Under the pieces are notes generated by a model, which saw only the letters and a program-made list of their open reading frames with translations, searched no databases and had not been told where the DNA came from. Shown one piece after another: positions 11,520 to 22,601 of a DNA stretch of 64,000 nt. The stretch is taken from positions 620,001 through 684,000 of the forward strand of contig JANCIK010000002.1 of assembly GCA_028532985.1 (NCBI GenBank), in the 5' to 3' direction. A program made the position numbers and the translations under genes. The DNA is from Stropharia rugosoannulata. Taxonomy: Eukaryota > Basidiomycota > Agaricomycetes > Agaricales > Strophariaceae. Numbering within the stretch: the stretch's first letter is position 1; every line of letters starts with the position of its first letter.

Positions 11520-12800
11520 TTAAGCAGCCGCAGCAAAGGCCTTGCCCTTCTCAATGTTCTTCTTGAGCTCGGGCAAGCACGCCTCAAGGAGCTTCTGCTC
11601 CGAGGGAGAGAGTTCACCAATAGGGTGGATTTTTTGGACACCCTCAGGCTGTACAAATTGTTAGCGGTGTTAACATTTATAAATAGTGGAACACGCACTC
11701 CAAGCTCGACGTTCGTTGAGAAGAAATCAATTCCTTGGTCAGCGAATAGAGGGCTTTTAACGAACGTGGGGGTGACAACGTTCTTCTCGCCGTTCAATCC
11801 CCGCAGGAGAGCATTGGCGAACTTGGCACCAGCGTAGGCCATGGAGAGGGTAGCGCTTCCAGCACCATCCTTAGCTTTCACAACCTCGTCACCACCGTAT
11901 TGGATGCGGTGCACAAGCTTGTCGTAAGTCTCGCCGACAAGATCCTTGCCGTAAGATGTTTGTGAGAGGAGGGGGACGATCGTGGGTCCGCTGTGGCCAC
12001 CAATAACAGTGACAACGGTGTCAGCCGGGTTAGCGCCCTTAACACCAGCAAGGAAACGAGCGGCGCGGACAACGTCGAGGGTGGTAACACCGAAAAGACG
12101 CTTAGGATCGAAAACACCGGCCTTTTCAAGGGTGGCAGCAACAATGGGAACGGTGGAGTTGACGGGGTTCGAGATGACAAGGATGTGGGCTTTGGGGGCG
12201 ACGCGGCCAATAGCGGCAGCGAGGTCGCGGACAATTGAGGCGTTGGTCTGTTTTCCAGTCAGCATCGAATAATTCAATACATAGGTATCCGCCTTACGTT
12301 GAACAGATCGTCACGGGTCATCTAAATATTGTCAGTACTTGTGATACAACATAATACGAAAGAGACATACTCCGGGCTAGCAGAGGTGAATCAGTATGGT
12401 CTACAAATGCGTTCAAGATTGCACACTAACCTTCCTGGGAACACCAGCGGGTATAACAACGACCTCGGCACCCTCAAGGGCTTGGTCGAGTTGGTCTGCA
12501 GCGTAACCGTTGACCTACATACGACGTAAAATAAGCAAAAATGGCAGGTTTGTTCGACGCGTCGCGTACCTCGCTGGCAGTATCGACGTGGCTAACATCG
12601 GCAGCGACACCAGGAGCCCCACGGATATCGTACAGACTCAGAGACGTGACCAGGGGGTCACTTTTGAGAAGCAGGGAGAGAGGTTGGCCAATTCCTCCTC
12701 CAGCACCGAGGACAGCGACCTTAGTGAAGTTGGCGGCGGACGCGGAGAACGAGCGCGATGCGGGCGCAGTCCAAGCACGGGTGGCAGCACGGGCAAACAT
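11520..12800 (-). CDS. mdh: Malate dehydrogenase, mitochondrial (340 aa)
   Basis: Six exons: 12800-12570, 12514-12431, 12376-12371, 12321-12298, 12247-11699 and 11648-11520. The enzyme oxidises malate to oxaloacetate with NAD in the TCA cycle. Residues 1-25 are Arg/Ala/Ser-rich and look like a mitochondrial presequence. The nucleotide-binding loop reads [19 protein letters not shown]. Substrate-binding segments follow: the [18 protein letters not shown] region with its paired arginines, then [19 protein letters not shown] and the catalytic IGGHSG. The length is normal for the mitochondrial form, and the C-terminus lacks a peroxisomal SKL-type signal. The third exon is only 6 bases and encodes Pro-Gly of the PRKPGMTR motif. 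Without it this invariant motif would be lost, so the microexon is well supported. Confidence 0.95.
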
Positions 12801-13594
12801 TTTGTGGAGGAGGTGATGATAGTTAAAGAGCAAGAAGGTCCGACGTGGATTCCCGTAAATACGTCAGGTCCGGTCGGGTCGTTTCGGGGACTTGCCGACG
12901 CACTCCGCCTAGGCGTCCAAGTTCACCCCCACAATTCCCCACACCCATGAGAATTCGAATCACTTAGAACGTTGGCTGGCACCTGGAAGCGTTGGGGGGA
13001 TTCAGTCATTATCATCCTGGTTCCGGTGATGTCCAAAAAGAACGGTTAACGAACGAATTTCGATTTCGGCTACGACGCGTCCTAATCTAAGCTGGACACA
13101 AAGCCGCAGTTCCTGCTGCGACCCGTAGCATGATCATGAGCACACTTAGCGAGCACAGCGTGTCCTCAGTTGTGGAATTATCTGTATGGTTCAAGCCTAT
13201 GTCTTGTAAGGCTCCGGCATTGTCGCCTGGACGTGAGTACTCCTTTGCAAGGCGACTCTGATAGCGCTGTTAAATGTCTCATTATAATTATCTTTCACTT
13301 TAGCATGAGGTATACGTTCATCCTAGGCTCTTGGCAGAACTACGAATGAAGAACAGACTGCTAGCATCGCAGCAACCAGCTGCGGCGGCGTTTTTAAAGT
13401 TGAATGTCCATATTGGAGTCGGCTACAGCAGAGTCTAGTCTTGCAGAATCTTGCAGCCATGAAGATTTCTCCATCAAAACTGACAACCTATGTACCGATA
13501 TGTACTGATATGCATCGTGGAATGGAGCACATATATAAATCCAATTAATGTCCTTCTTACTGTGAGTCGACGTTGCTTGCTTTTAACTTCCAAG
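12801..13594. other. Divergent intergenic region, mdh and hydrolase A promoters
   Basis: This 0.8-kb region lies between two divergently transcribed genes. A TATAAAT at 13534-13540 is suitably placed 55 bp before the hydrolase start at 13595. A CGCCTAGGCG palindrome lies near 12906. I see no gene. Confidence 0.5.
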
Positions 13595-15954
13595 ATGCCT
13601 CAGCGAATTACGGCCCAGTTTCTCCTGATCGTCCTAGTTGTGCAGTTGACCATGATATTCATTTGTATTCAAAGGGAACAATTCACGGCCCTGTTATTTC
13701 ATCTCATTGGGCAGACTACACCACCACAAGAAACAAACTTCTCCTGGGATACTGTTCAGTTTTTTTTTACCATTCTGGGTTTACATGGTTTTGATGAGGA
13801 TTATATACTATCACCTACAGCTCGAAGCGCGCCATGACTTTCACTGGAAAGACTGTTACTCGGGCCGACAGTGTGCCCGTCTCATCGTGCGTGCAGGATT
13901 TTAGGTCATCGTTTCTATTTTTCCAATAATGTTTTCGAAAGGTACCTTTGGACCATGTAAACCCCAATGGTAAAGAAGCGACGATCGCCGTAATCCGCAA
14001 GCCGTCGCGTTTCCCTCAAACCTCGCCGTCTTACCGCGGGCCTATCCTCTTCAACCCGGGAGGCCCTGGTGCGAGTGGCGTGGACTTCCTTCAGAACGAG
14101 GGCGAGTTATTCGCCACCATTGTAGGACCCCAATTCGACGTGGTGGCGTTCGACCCACGCGGTATGTAGCGTGTGATCCTCAAGTAACGCATCCCCGATT
14201 TACTCATAGTCGAAAATCCAGGCATAGGGCGTTCGACACCCGTTGCTTCGTTTTTCAAGACCCCCGTGGAGCGTGAGCTGTTCGGAGAGATAACTGGTCT
14301 GGCAAATTATTCGGTCGAAGGCGTAGCCAGGACGTGGGCGCGTGCGCATATACTGGGAAGATTGGCCGAGATTAACGATGACGGTGGACTAAGGTATTTA
14401 AATACCGAGCAAACGGCACACGATATGCTGAGCATTGTCCATGCGTATGGAGAGACGAAGCTGCGGTACTGGGGAATGTCGTGAGTTGAATATTCCTACA
14501 CTATTTTTGTGACGAGAGCTTAATTTGTGGTCTAGCTATGGGACTGTATTAGGCGCGGTATTCGCGTCTTTATTTCCGGTGAGGAAATCCACTTCTGATA
14601 CGGGAAATTAACTTAACAGGGCGCAGAGCAAAGTTGAACGCATAGTGCTCGACGGTGTGGTCGACGCCGACGGCTATTTTGGCAGTACGTCGCAATATTA
14701 CTATTACAGTCTACTGATTTCGCTCATTAATCCTCTGGCGCACAGATAAATGGTCAAACTCACTTTCTGATGCCGACAAAGTCTTGGAGTACTTCTTCAC
14801 GTCGTGCTCCGCTGCAGGACCGTCTCGTTGCCCTTTCTGGGCTCCTACCTCCGCCGATGTGCGCGCCAACTTCTCAGTCCTCAACGAGGCAGTGCGCAAA
14901 GCGCCGGTACCTGCTTTCTCTCAATCGGATAACGTATACGGCGTGCTGGATTACTCCCGCCTGCGTTACACTGTCTTTCGTTCATTATATGAGCCAATTG
15001 CCTCTTTTCTACCGCTCGCCCGCGGACTTTCGGCGTTGGCGGCAGGTGACGCCGGTCCCCTATACGCATTGCAGGCCTCAGAGCCTTTCTCCTGCGATAC
15101 GGATGTATCTGTCCGTTATCGAAAAGACTTTACGACAGCTATCTTATGCAACGATAACTTGCGTGTTCCATCAGACCTGTCTTGGACAGAAGAGTATTTC
15201 GACATGGTCGCGAAGTCTTCTCAGTTTGGCGATTTCTGGGCAACAAAGTTGATTGAATGCCAGTGAGTGCTATGTAACATTCCGGTGTCCACACATACTC
15301 ATTTGTCTCAATAGAAATTGGCCAAAATTTCCCAAGACAAATTTTCGAGGTAGGTCTCCTTTTGTATTCTGTCGAATCGAGTTCATTCTCGTGCACCGCT
15401 AGGTCCGTTCAAGGGGAATACCAGCCACCCAATCATGTTCGTTGGAAATATAGCCGGTGAGTACTTCATCATCTACGATGTATACACAACTCAACTGAAC
15501 GTGTCTAGATTCTGTTACGCCGCTGTGGGGGTGAGTAAATGCTTCCCTGAACGGGATTCTATGTACTTACACTTAGGCATAAAGCGCTCATAAAATGGCG
15601 GAGGGTTTTAAAGATGCTGTCGTGCTCACACAAGACTCGGCAGGGGTACGTTTACCTGCGCATGTAGCCTTCTACCCCAACTGACCTAGACAATATCAGC
15701 ATTGTGCTACCTCGGCCGTTTCCCTGTGCACAGCCCATTACATCCGCAGCTACTTCCTCACTGGATCACTTCCACGAGCAGGCACGATATGTAATGCAAC
15801 AAGCGAACCTTTTCCTCAGTCCTCCCCCCGGACTATTGGAGGAAGGACGTTACAAAACGTCATGAGCATATCGACAGCGGACCAGGAACTGCTCTCAGCT
15901 CTTAATAACCTTAGTAAGAAACATACTGGATCGCGCCAATTTCTCCCTTTTTGA
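13595..15954 (+). CDS. TAP-like alpha/beta hydrolase, paralogue A (582 aa)
   Basis: Twelve exons: 13595-13753, 13821-13886, 13942-14161, 14222-14480, 14536-14578, 14627-14684, 14746-15262, 15315-15349, 15403-15456, 15509-15530, 15585-15645 and 15700-15954. All phases close. An N-terminal hydrophobic segment (residues 8-26) is a signal anchor or signal peptide. The alpha/beta-hydrolase core starts at VPLDHVNPNGKEATIA, with the oxyanion region in FNPGGPGASGVDF. The nucleophile serine is in GMSYGTVLG, the acidic residue in NIADSVTPLW and the histidine in AGHCAT. The family includes tripeptidyl aminopeptidases and other S33 peptidases, which release short peptides; the exact substrate here is unknown. 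Paired cysteines suit a secreted or lumenal protein. A paralogue with the same exon plan lies at 29776-32142, and a fragment at 16253-16477. Confidence 0.88.
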
Positions 15955-16252
15955 CATTTACATACTTTCTGAACAACATGTGGGCGAAAACATCCAGAAA
16001 GATCCAGCATGAAAATAAACTGAAACGGGATAGATACACATACGGGGAATTCAAACGATTGAGCTGGTGGATACCCAACTTATGCGGATATGATAGTAGC
16101 TCCCTGCGTCTTGTTTCAATTTGCCACTGGCGAGAACCATGTAAAGACATACCGACCACAAGGCTAAGCGTTTGTCTACCGGCTCTCTTGAAGGCCTGTT
16201 CAGACATAGATTTCGCTTGCATTCCACCGCCGTACAGACGCAGTAGCTTCGA
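15955..16252. other. Spacer between hydrolase A and its decayed copy
   Basis: Just under 300 bp, AT-rich, with no reading frame I can assign. It may contain further eroded hydrolase sequence, but I could not align it by eye. Confidence 0.4.
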
Positions 16253-16477
16253 AATGTTGTTCACTATATCCGAAACAATTTCGCCACTGGATTGATTCCC
16301 CGAGCAGGCACGATATGTACGATATGTAATACAACAACCGAACCTTTTCCTGAGTTCTCCCCATGGATTGAACTTGTTGGAAGGTCCAGGTCATTACAAA
16401 CCGTCAGGAGCATATATCGACAAAGGACTATGAAGTGCTCTTAGTCACCTCAGCAACGAACACACCATATCATGCTA
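16253..16477 (+). pseudogene. Decayed fragment of the TAP-like hydrolase last exon
   Basis: This stretch aligns by eye to the last exon of hydrolase A (about 15740-15940). Shared landmarks are the CACTGGATT block, CGAGCAGGCACGATATGTA, the GAACCTTTTCCT block and the later TTACAAA..CGTC..GAGCATAT block. It encodes a recognisable LIPRAGTIC motif, but the frame is then altered by a 9-bp tandem duplication (ACGATATGT repeated near 16312-16329) and further indels. Upstream exons are absent. It is a partial duplicate lying in direct orientation about 300 bp beyond the intact gene. It sits immediately before the 3' end of the DUF2235-caspase gene on the other strand. Confidence 0.75.
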
Positions 16478-18952
16478 TCTTCTCTCTCTTTAATGTATAC
16501 ACACGGATAATACATGAGATTGTACCTAAGTTTTGGGAGACTTGTAATCACAGACAAGTACACAGACAAGTCAAGGGGCCTTATCTACTTGGCTCTTTTG
16601 ATTATTACAGGAACAATTAGAGTGTGCCATGATGGTGGTGGCAGGCGTGCTGTCATCGCACCGCCGCGCAAGCGAAGTGGCTTGGCCATCGTAGGTGTTG
16701 GCTCTATAGACAGAGTGGGAGTTGCAGAAAAATTCACTATAGCTGTGGCAGTCCTATCAATACATGATGATCTCTCAATGTATGATAAGTCCCCGTAATC
16801 CGATGACATAAAAGCTTTCAGGTAGGTAACACCAAGGTCCATTCCGCTTGGTAGATTGTGCTGGGTCAAAGTGTATCCCACTTGAAGTTGCCCTTTAGCG
16901 GAGAGACATATATCAGCATCGCGTAAACTGTTAGAAAAGCACGGCTTGTATATGACGTCTATCAAATCGCAGCATCAACAGTGAGCTATATTATGGCCTA
17001 TAAGCCCAGGTTGACGACCGCGCACCTATTGAAAGATCTAGCATGTTGAACGCAAAAATCCAGACGTAAAATGACCGCCTTGAGGTATTCTTGATCGTAA
17101 GACCCAAGGCTTTCTCATGCCCATTGGAGCTGGGATTGTCTACAATGACATTAATTCTGCCACGGTCGTTTAGATTTGCACGTGGATCTACAGGTCTCTG
17201 TGGTCCATTCTCCAAATCATCAATATTGGTGAGTATGTGAGCGTCAAGAGTGAACAATCCGTCGGCCCATTCTCCGTTGTTGCGACGTAAATCCCAGAAA
17301 AACTCGGCGAACTGTCTGAGGCTTGAATGGATGATGTCCGGATCTTGAGACAAAGCATAGGGAAGACGATGAAGACCATGCTGATTGCAGAGAGGATCGT
17401 TAATATCAATGACTAAGGCTCTGTTCTCCGGATGAGGGTCTTTTGAGACCACAATTTCGGGTTTGTAAGACACATCAACCAATTGAATATTTGTCCGGCA
17501 AGGCCGAGATCGATTCTCCTGGTGAAGACGTTGTGAAATAGAGTTGGACAAGTCCTCGCCTTGACAGGCGAATTGCACTGTTGCACTGGATCCTGCGCCA
17601 GTCTGTAGAGCGTATAAAGGTGTATCTTGCAGAGTACTCAAGATGGCTGTGTATTGATTGTTAGTGCTGCCAAGACGCGCCCGTATTACAGTCACATCGT
17701 GGGCCATCAAGGCATCAACGATTGGATCATCGCCATATGCACGTCGGCGATAGATGCTGAAGTGTGCACCATCAGTAATGCCATGTAATGTCCCTCCCTC
17801 CAGTTGGAGGTGTCCGGCCTCCTTGTTGACACGCAGGAATGCGCGTCGATGTTCCGGTACCCTGGTCGAAAATAGAATGCGATCATCATATCTTCCCCTA
17901 CAACTTGGCGTCTGCCCACTATCATTATCATTATGTCAAAAAAAAGCATACATAGGTTTACAGATACACCCAGACATACCTGATTGAGAGTCGACTGATG
18001 ATGTCTTTATATGTGACAGTATCAATGTCAGGAAGGAGGTTTCTCAAAAGCGCAGTTAAACTGTACGTGAAAACGCCGCGACCTGTCCTCTCATGGGAAA
18101 GTTCTTCCTTCGTACATGCTGATAAGAGAACGTGCGAGTCCAAAGAGGCATATGAATATCCTATGCCGCCAAATGCACCAGCATGCGCAGTATCAATGAT
18201 TACTGTCTAGTACACGTATCAGATAAGTAGATCAATCATGAAAGAAGTAATGAAAAACACACAACATCAGCAAATCTGGGACTTACTATACAGTACCTAC
18301 TAGCATTATATAATGCCATAGTACCATAGTAAGGGTTCTTATCTATTTAGCACGGCATAGCATAGGCTCATATCTACATAGTAACTCGGCTACATTATGT
18401 AGCATTATATAACACTCTGTAGAATTACATAGTACACGGTACCAGTACTTAAATTCGAGCTGCATCCAGGTAGATCAAGCGCTATAATATTGTTTATTAC
18501 TTATTCACACTTTACATCTATTACAAATAATGATATTAAACTTATATATATATGTAAGTACATTAAGGGCGCGGGGTAGACAGGGGCCGTTCCGTGATGA
18601 AGTGGGGTTGTATATGGCACGGCATGGGTCTCGTGGTAGTTGGGGACATATGAGGCGGCAGGACCTGCATGGACAGATTGGGGAATTCAGTTACTCACCT
18701 ATGTTTCACCCCTTTTCGTGCCTTTTTCCTGCTCTCTGCAGCTTCGTCATCTTCTTGTCATTGGCATAATTGGCGTCGTCGACATTGCTAAGGTGGTTGC
18801 ACTATGGGGGAGAGGGAGGGGGAATTCGGCATGGTGGTGGTAGTGGATGAAGAGAAAATGGCTGCGACGTGGCAAGAAATATCCATGACACAGCCTTCGG
18901 AAATAGCCGAGTAAAAGCGGTATATGTATTCTTTAGTTCAATCTAAATAAAT

Positions 18953-19034
18953 TGTGGTATGGCCTAGGTGGTTTATTGTGGGCTTCTACTACATCAGTCC
19001 TTCGAGGCTTTGGGTTCAATTCTTGTTGGTCGCA
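18953..19034 (+). other. tRNA-like relic with Pol III terminator
   Basis: These 82 bases resemble a type II tRNA. There is an A-box-like TGGCCTAGGTGG at 18960-18971 and a B-box-like GGGTTCAATTC at 19012-19022. The ends pair mostly through G-U pairs, and a run of six T follows at 19035. The D and anticodon stems are poor, so it is not a functional tRNA. It may be a tRNA pseudogene or the head of a SINE carried inside the surrounding element. Confidence 0.35.
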
Positions 19035-19302
19035 TTTTTTAATAAGTTAGTATACATAAGATTTGACTTACTGCTGGTTGTAAATTGTACAATACGTCGA
19101 TATCACTATATCTACACACAGTATACTTTATTTAACTTGGTATATAGCGGCTCGAAAGCCTAGATGAGCCAAAGACATAACAAGATCTACGAACTTTGAA
19201 GACTGCTGAAGCTAGTCGTTATTAGATTAGTATTTATGGCATAACTTGCAGAGCCTATTATAGAGTACTACGACATGCTATATAACGATTATACTTATAC
19301 TA

Positions 19303-19934
19303 CTCGTGGTCACAAAAAGTAACGGTCACATGATTTCATCGTTGCGTCTTCACTCGGATTCACGACGCACAATCCACTTCATATCTCTACAACTACATAC
19401 TCCTATACTACAAAATGTCCTCTGTAATTACTATACATACTGAGCATGATACTCCAAAAAAGAACCAATTAATCAGACGTGTTTTGGTCAATTAAACAGC
19501 AAAACCCGCAGCTGAAGCAACAAACATTCCAATTGTAACTGCGAAGAAGATTATTGCAAAGTAAACTCAATTTAAATGCAAATTGAGCCAGTTTGACATG
19601 ACTTCAAGGCTATTGTTTTCTCTCAACCTTCGGTAAACTCAGTTGATGCACTCAAACACGCAGTCCAAGCCGCACGGGAAGAATTACCAATCAAAAAGAT
19701 CAACAAGTACATTCTACAAATGCCTCAGCGTGTGCAGGCTGTTTTGGAGGCAAAAAATAGTCATACACAATTTTAATTTTTGTTTTATGTAGAGATTAAA
19801 TCAATCTATTTAATTACAAGTTTTTGTGGCTCAAAATTGATGTTAAAATGAAATATACTTGTAAAATGTCGGAAGTAGGAGGAGGCCAACCCGTGGAAAA
19901 ATGGTATGTGACCGTTACTTTTTGTGACCACAAG
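19303..19934 (+). mobile_element. Internally deleted Tc1-like element (632 bp)
   Basis: The terminal inverted repeats are 29 bp (19303-19331 and 19906-19934), with one mismatch; the core is GTGGTCACAAAAAGTAACGG. A TA dinucleotide flanks each end, as expected for Tc1/mariner insertion. Inside, an ATG at about 19414 opens a short frame that contains a degenerate helix-turn-helix (PAAEATNIPIVTAKKIIAK), broken by an in-frame stop. Further on a frame ends in INKYILQMPQRVQAVLEAKN, which matches the usual end of Tc1 transposases. The middle with the catalytic DDE residues is missing. It is therefore an inactive, MITE-like derivative, nested in the 18265-20082 element. Confidence 0.8.
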
Positions 19935-22601
19935 TATATAGTGCTACGTGAATATGGGCCATTATAAGCCTAGCCTAATTACTATGACATGCTATGAGAT
20001 TGTACAGTATCACTATGCCGTTCTATGAGATCATGTGGTATTATTATGACATGCTATGAGAAAATGACTGGATTTGCTGATGAATGTTATTGCCTTTTGC
20101 CTCGGAAAGTCTCTTCAGTAGTCCATTTAACTCTATATCTGTAATAACATTCTCCCCAGTTGATGCGTTACTGATCATATATTCATGGGGAATAATTGCG
20201 GCATTGTAGCTATTTCCCTCGTACCGGGCGCCATGTCCTGAGAAATAGATGATTATTGAATTTTCCAGTGCAATTCTGGCATTATGCTTCATTTTCACTA
20301 TCTCTTGTATAATTCGGGCTCGAGTTGCATCCTCGTTGAGAAGAACGACAATATCACTACTCCTTGCGCCGAGGTCCTCGGTCAAAAGGTCTTTGACATC
20401 AAGCGCGTCCGCGACACATCCTTTCAACTTCGGGAGCCTAGGGCTTGCGTATCTGTCAATGCCTATGATCAATGCGAAAATGGGCTGCTTCAGCGAATCT
20501 GTAAGTACAATGCATAAAAACTCGCAATCAGTGCATGAAACAGGAAAGCAAGACAATCTACAGCACCAAATATGGGTTTGATCTTCTCTAGAACAGGTTT
20601 GAGGTCATCAAATTGTCGAGAAACCTGGGACCACAATTCGTCGAGGTCGTTACGATTGTATTTGGATTGGTAGTTTGGTTTTGATTCAAAGGCCGCTAAT
20701 GAATTTACCAGGAGAGGAATAGCTTTCCTGCTCGATTCATCATTCTGTTGTGTTTGCTTAATGAGAGCGCTTATCAGAATATTAGAGGCATCAGGGTATT
20801 CGGTGATAGATTGAGACCCGATGTCTAGAAGATTTTCATTTTTAATGTGTAGGTTAAAATTTGACGGAAAGATTACTCACCTGTTGATAATAGTCTTTCA
20901 AGGACATCAATATCTTCATCCCGAACTTTACCATCCCAATGGTCACTGTTAAAGCTAGCAAGAGTCCCAGAGGCATCAGAGTAGGGGTCCTTTTCAATAT
21001 ACTGTTTAATTTCAGGACCGCCCCAAGGGAACTCAGGAGGTGTATTAGCCCTTGGTTTGTAATCTTCATTTTCAAATACCGTTGAATGAATGAATTGGCC
21101 TTTTTGAATCTGACGGGGTTTTTCGCGATGCCAACTGCCCCAAACCCTCATATCACCTATGCGAGAAAACCAAGCAAGACAACATACCGGAAGACCATTG
21201 AACTGGAATCTTTGTACGACAAATGCCTCACAGGAAGATACTCCATGATTTTGTAGAACATGTTCATAGACGATGTGGTGATCAATGGTTCCCATGTACC
21301 TTTCTGAGGCTCTAATCTGAGCCCGTGGCGAATGGCTTCATATGTCATCCACCGAAGAGATGGACCGAATCGGTTTAGCTTTGGATTGCTAATATGCCCC
21401 CCACCGCTAAAGTGACAACAAAAATCAGATTTGGGCAACAGTTTTTTTTATAACTTGCGTACACATCCGAATGTGAACCAGCAAACCAAACTTCTTTGGT
21501 ATGTGGGAAAGAGCCGGGTGCACCACCACCATTTGCGTATTCAGGAAGGAATTTAACACGGACATCGTCTAACGCCAGTGCATGACGAAAGGCACAAACG
21601 TGCCTCATACCGGAAGCTGTCCCTGGCAAATTTGGTCCTTTAACCAATCCAATTGAAGATACAGTGTCCCTGTATGATCAAATAATGGTACTTCAACAAG
21701 AGCCTTTTCAAAATGGTAAATGAAACTTCTACCATGCACCAACAAAGTGGACTCGGACGTTTGGTCGCGAGAGTGTCCTCTTAAACACCTTGAGTTCTTC
21801 CATGTTACTTTGTTCTTCGTCAGAAAGGTTCTTGTACTTCATGTACAAACCATAGGCGCTGGTACATAAAAATGTCAAGACAGTGTATTCCACTGGGTAC
21901 AGCAACAGAATTAGCCTACAATGAAATTTGTTCATTGTTCCCTTTATGAAGGAGACCGATCTAAACAGGAAATTCAGTTTCTAAAGGGTGGAACTGCAAG
22001 ATGTTTTACTTTTTCTATCATACCCGCTATGACACGAATCTGGTATGCGCCTCGGGAGAATCCTAAAGAAGTATATGTTCTTTCGTCAATTCTTACAGCA
22101 AAACTGTTGGGTGCAGCTTACGAACCAAATAGATATATTTTATCCCCATGCTCATAATTTTCAGATAGCCACTTGTAGGCTTGGGTGACTTTTTTCTTGA
22201 AGTTTCTGGAAGTTGACGTCAACGATAAGTATCTAGGATATAAAAGAGGCATGAATACATGGCAAACAACAAATCGGCCAGATGAAGGATGCATCTGGTG
22301 TCAACAGCGGCCCTTATCTTCGATTCCTTCTCGAATGTACCAATTCCACTGTTGTAATATGTTATCTGTTCTTCATCTTTCACAACCCGACCATAGAATT
22401 CAACAACATTGGAGTTCTGTGCGAGTCTGAAAGAAAGAAAATATAAAGAGGTTACAATACAATACTGACGTTGTCACCGAATTGGTTCGCAGTCCCATCC
22501 AGGGAAATTACTATATTTCTTGATTTTCTGCCGTTACGGGGTTCCGGGCATAGGCATTGAGCCACAGCATCTAGATTTGAGTGTTGCAATGTGTATTCCA
22601 T

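Larger units (their letters stand above)
18265..20082. mobile_element. Non-autonomous DNA element with 12-bp TIRs inserted in the fusion gene
   Basis: The ends are perfect 12-bp inverted repeats, CATCAGCAAATC at 18265-18276 and its complement at 20071-20082. AA dinucleotides flank both sides (18263-18264 and 20083-20084), consistent with a 2-bp target duplication. Degenerate short repeats of the type CATAG(C/T)A fill the subterminal 150-200 bp on each side, as in elements whose transposase binds subterminal motifs. No transposase gene is visible, so it is probably non-autonomous. It contains a tRNA-like segment (18953-19034) and a nested Tc1-like element (19303-19934). It interrupts the DUF2235-caspase gene exactly where exon 11 should meet its intron. 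Superfamily unknown. Confidence 0.72.
16585..22601 (-). pseudogene. DUF2235 hydrolase-caspase fusion gene, split by a 1.8-kb transposon
   Basis: Exons before the insertion: 22601-22470, 22416-22259, 22205-22126, 22062-22010, 21960-21920, 21858-21733, 21669-21463, 21406-21188, 21146-20881, 20824-20567 and 20498-20083. After it: 18206-17980, 17918-17026 and 16958-16585. Without the insertion the phases would close at about 1149 codons. The N-terminal part is a DUF2235 hydrolase, the family of Tle1-type phospholipases. It shows ISLDGTANQFGDN, the nucleophile elbow GFSRGAYQIR, FVGAWDTVSS and FAGSHSDVGGGH. The second part is a C14 caspase-like domain: FALIIGIDRY, then YFSGHGARY with its histidine. 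The cysteine site reads IIDTAHAG, so the usual DxCHSG cysteine is alanine. A C-terminal module (FNMLDLSI, then GQLQVGYTL) resembles that of other Agaricomycete caspase-like proteins. If expressed now, the frame ends 12 codons into the element, leaving the hydrolase intact. The 41-bp intron at 21147-21187 is the least certain. Confidence 0.82.

Noticed and set aside
18530..18843. Overlapping short frames inside the 1.8-kb element
   Set aside because: They do not resemble any transposase and are not supported by splice sites; the element looks non-coding.
21147..21187. Nonsense mutation in the DUF2235 part at the GCATAG acceptor (21157)
   Set aside because: Using GCATAG gives a 31-bp intron and an immediate stop. 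The next AG gives 41 bp and keeps the frame, so I preferred that, with reservation.
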